Shown: in pieces, positions 27,118 through 34,297 of the stretch
Numbering within the stretch: the first letter of the stretch is position 1
Layout: each line of letters opens with the position of its first letter
Notes under the pieces: generated by a model
What the model was told of the DNA's origin: nothing
The model's database searches: none
The model's input: only the letters and a program-made list of their open reading frames with translations
DNA from: an uncultured Flavobacteriaceae bacterium
GTDB lineage: Bacteria > Bacteroidota > Bacteroidia > Flavobacteriales > Flavobacteriaceae
Assembly: GCA_943788165.1 (NCBI GenBank)
Contig: CALSPF010000002.1
Coordinates: forward strand, 510,909-574,908
DNA length: 64,000 bases
Reading direction: 5' to 3'
Program-made: the position numbers and the translations under genes

Positions 27118-28377
27118 TTAAAGTAAATCTTTATTTAAGTAATAATCAATCATTCTATTATCTAATAAAGACTTTTCTTTTTGAATTAATTGTTTGTTAG
27201 TTTTTAATTCAAACATCAAGTTTATTCGGTCAATACAGTTGTTTTTCTCTCTATTTATGTGAATTCTGTTTTGATTTTTCACGTAAAAAACATCTAATAA
27301 TTGATTGTTTGAGACTTTTTTATGATTTAATAAAAGGGATAAGACATCAACCATTTTATCATTTAATTCTATTTTAATTCTCCCATAATTCAGTGTTTTT
27401 TCATTTAAAGAAATAGATTTTTTATTGAAAAATATTTTTTTAATAATAAAAATAAAAACCAAACCTGACAATATCATTAAAACATAAAATGGATAGTCCC
27501 AATTAGATTTGATGAAGTCCCCTTCTTTTTTTTTGTTATCAATTAAAGAGTCTATATTTATTGATGTTACAATAGAATTCATTCTACTGTCTTTCGTTTC
27601 AAAATATAATTTATTTTCTATTATTGAAGAATCTGAATTGAAAATTGATGAGTTTTCTATCACACTTAACTTGTAAGAATAAAAATCCAACGTTTCTTTA
27701 TTTAGGATAAAACTTTTCCTTTGTTTGTTAATTATTAGAACATAGTCTTGATTTAGATCAAAATATGATCTTGGATGTTCAAAAGAATCTTTTAGATCAA
27801 AGGTTTTAGTAATTTCTCTTTTATTCAAATCAAAAACAAATCCTTTATTAACCATCTCAGACTTATTGTTTTCATATTTAATAATATAATATCCAAATAC
27901 ATGAAGTTTATTGTCTCGAATAAAATGAATTCCAACATAATTAAAGGGTTTAATTAAATCTGAGTTTTTGTAGTTAATAATATCCCATTCACCCAATTTA
28001 TCATCATAGAATATTAAGTTTTTATTGTTCTTAAAGTAACCATATCCTCCGAATCGAAACAAAGTGTCACGATGAACAAAGTCTAATGATAAATTGTGTA
28101 TGTTGTCATTATATGAGTTGTCAATTCTAACAATTGAGTCATTTTTCAATTCATATACAATTCCACTGGATTCATTCAAGAAAACTATTTTTTCATTTAA
28201 TTCAAATCTTTTAAATTTTTCAGGATCAAATCCGTTTTCATATTTAAATGAGAGATTATTTATCGTTCCTACTGAGTCAATCTGAATAATTTCATTATCA
28301 ACAATCATTATTTTTTTTTGAGTAATAAATAATAATGAAAACAGTGAAATAAATATGGTTGATGTTATTGTATGCAT
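27118..28377 (-). CDS. Kelch-like membrane sensor with cytoplasmic putative DNA-binding tail (unit A)
   Basis: About 419 residues from ATG 28377 (TTG 28383 is the alternative). N-terminal signal or anchor helix, then a ~270-residue beta-rich extracytoplasmic part with Kelch-like FRFGGYGYFKNNKN and NSYNDNIHNLSLDF. One transmembrane helix follows (FYVLMILSGLVFIFII, ~residues 295-315). The ~95-residue cytoplasmic tail (NNQLLDVFYVKNQNRIHINR, LIQKEKSLLDNRMIDYYL) resembles a winged-helix module found at the end of similar Bacteroidota membrane proteins. It is paralogous to 30112-31401 and divergent from a lipoprotein gene 68 bases away, which it plausibly controls. The DNA-binding call is inference. 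Confidence 0.6.
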   Translation of the reverse strand: MHTITSTIFISLFSLLFITQKKIMIVDNEIIQIDSVGTINNLSFKYENGFDPEKFKRFELNEKIVFLNESSGIVYELKNDSIVRIDNSYNDNIHNLSLDFVHRDTLFRFGGYGYFKNNKNLIFYDDKLGEWDIINYKNSDLIKPFNYVGIHFIRDNKLHVFGYYIIKYENNKSEMVNKGFVFDLNKREITKTFDLKDSFEHPRSYFDLNQDYVLIINKQRKSFILNKETLDFYSYKLSVIENSSIFNSDSSIIENKLYFETKDSRMNSIVTSINIDSLIDNKKKEGDFIKSNWDYPFYVLMILSGLVFIFIIKKIFFNKKSISLNEKTLNYGRIKIELNDKMVDVLSLLLNHKKVSNNQLLDVFYVKNQNRIHINREKNNCIDRINLMFELKTNKQLIQKEKSLLDNRMIDYYLNKDLL

Positions 28378-28393
28378 ATACAATATTAGTAAT

Positions 28394-28408
28394 TTGATTC
28401 AAAATCAA
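28394..28408. promoter_or_regulatory. Possible operator dyad between unit A genes
   Basis: TTGATT (28394-28399) and AATCAA (28403-28408) form a 6-3-6 dyad in the 68-base divergent intergenic region. A -7-like TAGATTTG follows at 28422-28429. The spacing to an upstream TTTG is 25 bases, too long for a standard promoter. Confidence 0.3.
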
Positions 28409-28445
28409 TGTAAACAAACAATAGATTTGAACAAAATATTATTAG

Positions 28446-29852
28446 ATGAAAAATATAATTTATTCATTCGTGTTATTTTGTTTGTTTTCTTGTTCCAAAG
28501 AAACTACATCTGAACCCATGTTAAATGATGGTCAAATAACACTATCTCTGGACTTAATAAGAGAATTCAGTTTACAACTAGATAACTCATCCTCTAAATC
28601 TCTTCAACTTGAAGATTCTGATTTTGTCCATGTTTATGATAATGAAATAACGGTTAACTTCACATCTGTCCCCCCAGGATATAGTGAAAGTTTAACATTC
28701 AATCCAAATGATAATACCCAACGTGTTACCTTACCTTACGGAGAGTATAACTGGGAAATTTCACCAAGGAATAATCCTTCTCCCATTTCTAATACATTAT
28801 CAGTATCCGGTCAATCAACATCCGTAATTACGATAAATGAACCCTCGGTTGATCTAACTTTAAATGTAAATACTGATTATGCATTAGTTACTGTTAATGA
28901 TGATTATACTTCAAATGTTACCTTAACACATGAAGATTTAAGTTTATCGATGAATATAAAAGATGGTTATAACTATGGATACGTATTATCAGGAACAACC
29001 TCATCATCGATTAGTGTAATAGATACTAATGGAGACATTTACACTGATGATCTTGGATTAATTCAGAGTTGTAAACATTACAAATACCAATTGGATTATT
29101 CAGAAGTAGGAGTTAGTTCTCTTATCTGTGTTTGTGACCCTTTTGAAGTTATTGAACGATATTTTTCTCTTTGTTCTGGTTCTAGTTCTTTAATTAATGA
29201 ATCTAAATTATGGTTGACATTTGATAATAATCTAAATGATCAAAGTACTTATGGTAATACGGTTACTAATTATGGTACTTCATTTTCATCAAATCGAAAT
29301 AACATAAATAATTCATCACTACTCTTAAATGGACAAAATTATCTAATAGTAGATGAAAATAGTTCTTTAGAAACGATTGAATTGAGCGTTTCTGTTTGGG
29401 TAAAACCATCTTCACTTGGTGTGTCTGTTCCATGGAATACCATTTTAAAGAAAGGAACTTACTCTCAAGCCAGTAGTGAAACATTTTTTTTAGCATTAAA
29501 TGATAGTCAAAATGGAAATGGAGATGTACAAGTCGGATATAAAAATAACACCTGTGATACAGGACAAGGATGGAATAAGTTCATTGAGACTTCGAATACT
29601 CCACTAATTAATAATTGGACACATCTTGTCATTACTCATGATTCTAATAACAATCAATCTATATATATTAATGGTTCATTATTTAGTAGTGAAGTTGTTG
29701 AAGGTAATTTAAGTATATGTCCTGGTGGACAAATATCAATTGGTAGTGAATGGTCACAAAACATTAGTGGATTTATAGGTTCTATTGATGATCTTGGTTT
29801 ATGGGACAAGGTTCTTTCTCCATGTCAAGTAGAGTGGTTATATGAAAATTAA
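28446..29852 (+). CDS. LamG-domain surface lipoprotein (unit A)
   Basis: A 468-residue lipoprotein: lipobox LFSC then SKETTSE. Residues ~25-230 hold a beta-rich domain without a recognised family. Residues ~252-468 form a LamG/concanavalin-like fold (LWLTFDNNLNDQSTYGN, SVSVWVKPSS, NNWTHLVITHD, QSIYINGSLF, GSIDDLGLWDKVLS), typical of glycan or protein binding. Divergent from its sensor-like neighbour. Its stop codon interlocks with that of a methyltransferase fragment on the other strand, the same junction as in unit B. Confidence 0.82.
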   Translation: MKNIIYSFVLFCLFSCSKETTSEPMLNDGQITLSLDLIREFSLQLDNSSSKSLQLEDSDFVHVYDNEITVNFTSVPPGYSESLTFNPNDNTQRVTLPYGEYNWEISPRNNPSPISNTLSVSGQSTSVITINEPSVDLTLNVNTDYALVTVNDDYTSNVTLTHEDLSLSMNIKDGYNYGYVLSGTTSSSISVIDTNGDIYTDDLGLIQSCKHYKYQLDYSEVGVSSLICVCDPFEVIERYFSLCSGSSSLINESKLWLTFDNNLNDQSTYGNTVTNYGTSFSSNRNNINNSSLLLNGQNYLIVDENSSLETIELSVSVWVKPSSLGVSVPWNTILKKGTYSQASSETFFLALNDSQNGNGDVQVGYKNNTCDTGQGWNKFIETSNTPLINNWTHLVITHDSNNNQSIYINGSLFSSEVVEGNLSICPGGQISIGSEWSQNISGFIGSIDDLGLWDKVLSPCQVEWLYEN

Positions 29853-29945
29853 ACAAACTTCTTCAAATCATACCCCACAAAACTCCTCCCCAATTGATGA
29901 CAAACCCTCCCTGTAGTTCCACTACCCATGAAGGTGTCATATATT
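29849..29945 (-). pseudogene. 3' fossil of a DNA methyltransferase (unit A)
   Basis: The minus strand reads DTFMGSGTTGRVC, HQLGRSFVGYDLKKFV, then a stop: the SAM-binding C-terminal motif (DPFxGSGTT) of N6/N4 DNA methyltransferases. Nothing upstream continues it. A longer version of the same end is at 33687-33860. Confidence 0.75.
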
Positions 29946-29950
29946 AAATT

Positions 29951-29976
29951 AACTTCTGTTAGATTTAACAGAAGTT
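29951..29976. repeat. Quasi-palindromic site, copy 1
   Basis: Arms AACTTCTGT and ACAGAAGTT flank the asymmetric 8-base centre TAGATTTA. One mismatch from copy 3 in the same orientation. Followed by a T run, it may also terminate the unit A lipoprotein transcript. On the minus strand it reads TSVKSN, the codons found near the end of the ParB-domain gene. Confidence 0.75.
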
Positions 29977-29984
29977 TTTTCAAA

Positions 29985-30086
29985 GAGGAGGTTTCTTATA
30001 ACTGAGAAAACACTTTTCCCCTAAACCCTAATCGGTAGGGGTTTTATATCGGGGTTGGTTTTTTTACTGAGGGGAATTTGATATGG
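29985..30086. repeat. Cassette flank, copy 2
   Basis: Counterpart of 27018-27116, here placed between palindrome copies 1 and 2. Includes the hairpin CCCCTA/TAGGGG. It marks the boundary between units A and B. Confidence 0.55.
30018..30046 (+). terminator. Hairpin terminator in the unit boundary
   Basis: CCCCTA (30018-30023) pairs with TAGGGG (30036-30041) and is followed by TTTTAT. Confidence 0.45.
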
Positions 30087-30116
30087 TAACTTCTGTTAAA
30101 TCTAACATAAGTTAAA
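30087..30116 (+). repeat. Quasi-palindromic site, copy 2 (inverted repeat partner of copy 3)
   Basis: Thirty bases that are the exact reverse complement of 33865-33894. Arms AACTTCTGT and ACATAAGTT flank centre TAAATCTA. It includes the stop codon of the Kelch-like gene at 30112. The two copies bound a 3.8-kb segment containing unit B. Confidence 0.85.
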
Positions 30117-31401
30117 ATTTAAAATACTCTTGATTTAAGAAATATACATTTATCCTATTATCTTTTTCCCATTTAGATTTGAGTATAAGATCTTGGTTTG
30201 ATAAATGATTAGCCCTTTGATTTATTGAATTGATTAAAGTGTTTTTTAATCGGTTTTGGTGTCCAATATCAAAATTATTATTTTGGAGTAAGTTTAGTAA
30301 TTCATCATTTTTAATGGTATTATTTTCCTTAAGTTGTTGAATAACTAAATTCCATTGATCATTATCAGTAAATCTTATATTGTTTACCATAATTCCATCA
30401 GAAAGAAAGTTAAGGGGTATTTTCTTTATTGAGTTTTTTCTCTTCCTGAAGTATATAATAATTATAAAAAGTGTAAAAAATAATAGATATATAAGAGAAT
30501 TAAAAGGATTAGATAACACTTCAACAAAAGATCCTTTACTTTTAGTGAAATCTGATATTTTTATACTCCCAATTGATGAATTTATTGATGAATTTCTTTC
30601 TTTAAAGTATATTTCACCATCAATGATTCCAATAACTTTACCCACAGAGTAATCTAAGGGATATGAATACCCAGATAAATTCCCTGAATCTAAAACAGAA
30701 AGTGAATTATCATAAAACACCCACAATTGATCTCCAATTTGGATATAATCATTAGTTATATTAGAGAATTCTTTGTTTAAAGTACCGGACAACTTTTGAG
30801 TTGTTAGAGTTTTTAAATTAATGTTATAACATTCATTTACTTTATCTGTTAAAGAATTATCTAACTTATTATAAGTTAATCCACCACAAAAAATAAGATT
30901 CTCTTTTGAGATTAAATGAAAATTAATTTCACTAATTCCTCTCTCTGGGAAAATTCCTTTTAGTTTTTTAGAAAACCATTCTTTTTTTAAATCAGAAAAA
31001 TATACAATATCCTTCCTTCTATCAAAAAAACCATAACCACCTAGGATATGGATTTGATTATTATAAAAGAATTTCAAAGAGTGTAAGTGTAGTTTATGAT
31101 CATAAGAATTATCAATTCTAATAATTTTATTATTAACTAATTGATATAATAATCCTCCTGTTTTTTTGTAGAAATAGGTTGAATCATAGTTTAAAGTTTC
31201 ATAATCTAAAAGGTCAATATTATCATAGTTCTCAAGTTTAGAGTAAGAAACAATCCGATAGTCATCAGGACTAATTTTGAACAAGCTGTCATTTCTTATC
31301 TCAAAAATAAAGGAGTCTTTGACAAAGTATGTTGTTTCTAATCCTGATGATGAATTAAAAAAACCAAAAAAGTTTAATAATATTAGAGTAATAAGATGCA
31401 T
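30112..31401 (-). CDS. Kelch-like membrane sensor with cytoplasmic tail (unit B)
   Basis: A 429-residue paralogue of 27118-28377: same start (MHLIT versus MHTIT), signal helix, Kelch-like HILGGYGFFDRRKD and IIRIDNSYDHKLHLHSLKF. A transmembrane helix lies at ~305-325 (LIYLLFFTLFIIIIYF) and a ~100-residue basic cytoplasmic tail (DELLNLLQNNNFDIGHQNR) follows. Identity to the paralogue is moderate, best in the propeller. Divergent from a lipoprotein whose architecture differs entirely from that of unit A. Proposed role: one-component sensor for its neighbour; unproven. Confidence 0.6.
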   Translation of the reverse strand: MHLITLILLNFFGFFNSSSGLETTYFVKDSFIFEIRNDSLFKISPDDYRIVSYSKLENYDNIDLLDYETLNYDSTYFYKKTGGLLYQLVNNKIIRIDNSYDHKLHLHSLKFFYNNQIHILGGYGFFDRRKDIVYFSDLKKEWFSKKLKGIFPERGISEINFHLISKENLIFCGGLTYNKLDNSLTDKVNECYNINLKTLTTQKLSGTLNKEFSNITNDYIQIGDQLWVFYDNSLSVLDSGNLSGYSYPLDYSVGKVIGIIDGEIYFKERNSSINSSIGSIKISDFTKSKGSFVEVLSNPFNSLIYLLFFTLFIIIIYFRKRKNSIKKIPLNFLSDGIMVNNIRFTDNDQWNLVIQQLKENNTIKNDELLNLLQNNNFDIGHQNRLKNTLINSINQRANHLSNQDLILKSKWEKDNRINVYFLNQEYFKF

Positions 31402-31479
31402 CTATTTAAGTATGATGCACAAGATAACTAATACATTAATACAAATAACAACCTAAATTTATTGAGTTTACTTAATATT

Positions 31480-33690
31480 ATGATAATCAGATTTATTTTC
31501 AGAACACTAATCGTATTACTGTTAGTTTCTTGTAGTAAGGATTCTCCCGTTGAAACTCCAACTCCTCAAATAATAAAATATACTTTATCATTTTCCTCTG
31601 GATCTGGGGGTTCAGTTTCGATTCCAGGGGGGTCCTATGAAACTGGATCTAGTGTTTCTGTTACAGCAACCCCTGACTCTGAATATGTTTTTATTAACTG
31701 GTCTAACGGATCAACACAAAATCCCCTTTCAGTAACTATCACTTCAAATCAAACACTTACCGCTAATTTTGAAAAAAGAAAATATCCTCTTACAATGAAT
31801 ATTGTTGGAGAAGGAACAGTTTCTGAAGAAATAATATCTGCAGGTAAAACTACTACTGAATATACTTCAGGTTCTATTATACAACTAACAGCTAATCCAA
31901 CTTCAGGTTGGGGGTTCTCCGGTTGGAGTGGAACGGTTTCAAGTACCGAAAACCCAATACAATTAACTGTTGATGAAGCTAAATCAATTACTTCAACGTT
32001 TTTAGAGTTTCCAATACCTATAATGACACTCGTTTCTTCACAAACAAAAATGTTTACTAAAGGAGTAGCTGATACTTTACTTATATCAATCAATTCAGGA
32101 GGAGGATTTAAAAGTATAGAACTATCCTCTGATTGGGGAGATGTATCTACGGTATCTTCTCCTGAAGAGGGATCATTCGAGGGAAATCTAGTTGTTCAAT
32201 ATCAATCCTCACAGGTTAAGAATGTTGACTATACTAGAACTATTGCAGGTTCTGATAATTTATTAATTACATTGACAGATCAGAACGATTTAACTCTTAC
32301 TGTTAGTTATACCCTTAGAACACAACCTGAACCTTTATTAGATAGAAATTATGTTTTACCACATTTAGAGTTAAAATTCTCAAGAATAAAAGTTGATCCT
32401 AGACTTATCAGGTTTTTAAACCAACGAGATAATTTTAGTTTAGGGTGTTATGTTGATAATAATTTTGGTGATCCTACAGACTACAATATGAATGGTAACG
32501 ATTACGACGATTTGAGAGATATAACTTATGTTGATCTTAATTTAGATGGATATGATGACCTTGTTTTACATCCTATTTTCTCTAAGAACAACAGTGCTTT
32601 TGCTTCAGTAAAATTTCCTATTGAAGTCTACATGTATAGTAATGGTGAATATATATATCGAGAAGTATTAAATCAAAATGGGTCTCTTCCAGAAGCATTT
32701 CTTGTTACCAAATTTTTAGTAGGGGATTTTGATAATGATGGTTATCCTGATTTATACTGTGTTAATCATGGAACGGATTCTGCTCCATATATTGATGAAA
32801 ATCAATTTTTCTTGTTTAATGATCTTGAATCTCAGGGAGTTTTTACTCAAATCAATAATACGTATAATAGAAACTCCCATTTCGGTGCATCCGTAGATAT
32901 TGATAATGATGGTGACTTAGACATATATGCCCCTGGTTTATTTCCTTGTGAAAGAGGAGTAAGGGGATGTGACTTTTTAATTAATAATGGAGGAAGAAAT
33001 TTCTCACCTGGTAATCTATTAAATGATGTTTCATATCTTGGAACAAAAAGTTATTTTACAAGAAATATATCTACATCAGATTTATTTGATGTTGATGAAG
33101 ATGGAAAAATTGATTTATTATTACACGGAAGAGGATCAGAAGATAATTCATCTTCATTTTCCGGGATGATTACACAGGAGGAAATTGATAATATTCCTTT
33201 TATTGCTTCATCAGGAAAAATAATGTTTGCGAATTCTCAAGGAAAATACACCTTATCTGAAATGAAATACATTCCATCTATCCCTGGATATAACAAAGGA
33301 TTGGATTTTAACATATATGATTTAGACGGAGATGGTCAAAATGAAATAATAATTCTTTTAACTGGAGACGGTTCTGCCGGGGAATGGAGTAATTCGGGAA
33401 ATCAGAATGATAATCAGAATACATCAAATTATTATCAAGGTTACCAAATTCAAATATGTCAATTAGATGAAAATAGAAATATAATTGATGTTACAGATTC
33501 GTTTATGGATGGTAATGGACAAACGGGAGTTGGACTAGGTTGTGATAATACCAACTTTATGTTTTTACAAATTGGAGATTATGATGATAATGGGTTATTG
33601 GATATGTACTGTGAAGATTTTAGACAAGGACCAAATTTTGTTCGTTGGGAATGGAATGGATCAAGGTTTACCAAGATGACGGAGAATTAA
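31480..33690 (+). CDS. FG-GAP/VCBS-repeat surface lipoprotein (unit B)
   Basis: About 736 residues from ATG 31480; a TTG at 31462 is in frame upstream. Lipobox LLVSC then SKDS. Two 'InlB B-repeat-like' domains follow (GGSVSIPGGSYETGSSV; SGWGFSGWSGTVSS), then an Ig-like domain (~180-290). The C-terminal ~400 residues carry FG-GAP/VCBS calcium-binding blades (VGDFDNDGYPDLY, DIDNDGDLDIY, DVDEDGKIDLL, DLDGDGQNEI, GDYDDNGLLDMY) that should fold as a beta-propeller. Surface binding protein of unknown ligand. Stop codon interlocks with the methyltransferase fossil. Confidence 0.85.
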   Translation: MIIRFIFRTLIVLLLVSCSKDSPVETPTPQIIKYTLSFSSGSGGSVSIPGGSYETGSSVSVTATPDSEYVFINWSNGSTQNPLSVTITSNQTLTANFEKRKYPLTMNIVGEGTVSEEIISAGKTTTEYTSGSIIQLTANPTSGWGFSGWSGTVSSTENPIQLTVDEAKSITSTFLEFPIPIMTLVSSQTKMFTKGVADTLLISINSGGGFKSIELSSDWGDVSTVSSPEEGSFEGNLVVQYQSSQVKNVDYTRTIAGSDNLLITLTDQNDLTLTVSYTLRTQPEPLLDRNYVLPHLELKFSRIKVDPRLIRFLNQRDNFSLGCYVDNNFGDPTDYNMNGNDYDDLRDITYVDLNLDGYDDLVLHPIFSKNNSAFASVKFPIEVYMYSNGEYIYREVLNQNGSLPEAFLVTKFLVGDFDNDGYPDLYCVNHGTDSAPYIDENQFFLFNDLESQGVFTQINNTYNRNSHFGASVDIDNDGDLDIYAPGLFPCERGVRGCDFLINNGGRNFSPGNLLNDVSYLGTKSYFTRNISTSDLFDVDEDGKIDLLLHGRGSEDNSSSFSGMITQEEIDNIPFIASSGKIMFANSQGKYTLSEMKYIPSIPGYNKGLDFNIYDLDGDGQNEIIILLTGDGSAGEWSNSGNQNDNQNTSNYYQGYQIQICQLDENRNIIDVTDSFMDGNGQTGVGLGCDNTNFMFLQIGDYDDNGLLDMYCEDFRQGPNFVRWEWNGSRFTKMTEN

Positions 33691-33860
33691 TTAAACTCCT
33701 TCAAATCATAACCCACAAAGCATCTATTCAACTTATCACAAACCCTCCCAGTAGTTCCACTATCCATAAAGGGGTCTAATACTAATTCAAACTCTTTGGA
33801 AGTTTGAAGAATAGGTAGAGTGATTATTTCTTCAGGGAATGGATCAGGGTGTTCTCCAAC
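33687..33860 (-). pseudogene. 3' fossil of a ParB-linked DNA methyltransferase (unit B)
   Basis: The minus strand reads GEHPDPFPEEIITLPILQTS, KEFELVLDPFMDSGTTGR, VCDKLNRCFVGYDLKEFN and a stop: the last ~55 residues of an N6/N4 DNA methyltransferase. The catalytic middle is gone. Upstream lies the ParB-domain remnant, out of frame across the palindrome. In intact relatives the two are one protein, so this is a single broken gene with about 300 residues deleted. Confidence 0.8.
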
Positions 33861-33864
33861 AATA

Positions 33865-33894
33865 TTTAACTTATGTTAGATTTAACAGAAGTTA
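33865..33894 (-). repeat. Quasi-palindromic site, copy 3
   Basis: Exact reverse complement of 30087-30116. It lies inside the ParB-domain frame, encoding LTSVKSNIS and the stop, and is the junction where that gene was broken. Confidence 0.85.
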
Positions 33895-34240
33895 AATCCG
33901 TTCTTTTCCCTTGTCCTTTTCTGTAATATCCATCAAGTGTTAGGTATTCATTTATAAGTTCCTTAAAACTCTTTATACGTTGTTTATTGAAGTGGATAAG
34001 GAGTAATTCTTCTTCTCTATCTTTAACTTCTTTAACCTCAACATCAACTTCTTCCCATTTCAATCTTTTAATGGATTCAAATCTTCTATTTCCACTGATG
34101 ATTTGATTGTATTGTTCAATAATTAAGACTTGCAATAATCCAACTTCTGAAATACTTTCCATTAGTTCCTCAATAGAGGATAGGGAATAGATTTCCTTGT
34201 TCTTGGGATGGTGTTTGAGTGAGGATACTTTAACCTTCAT
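33866..34240 (-). pseudogene. ParB N-terminal domain of a truncated ParB-methyltransferase
   Basis: 124 residues with the ParB/Srx nuclease-like fold: HHPKNKEIYSL, SISEVGLLQVLIIEQYNQI, then ISGNRRFESIKRL, then LLIHFNKQRIKSFKELINEY and GQGKRTDLTSV. Relatives carried by mobile elements continue into a DNA methyltransferase. Here the frame stops inside the palindrome and only the methyltransferase's last ~55 residues survive, in another frame. The ParB part is intact and could still be expressed. It sits 57 bases after the recombinase gene in the same direction. Confidence 0.75.
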
Positions 34241-34297
34241 ATAGTGAAGTTAGCGAAGAATTTTATGATATGCAAGTAATCAGTGAAAATTCAATTA

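Noticed and set aside
30087-33894. Phase-variable switching of the ParB-domain protein's C-terminus by inversion
   Set aside because: The stop codon lies within the 30-bp repeat, so either orientation gives the same protein end.
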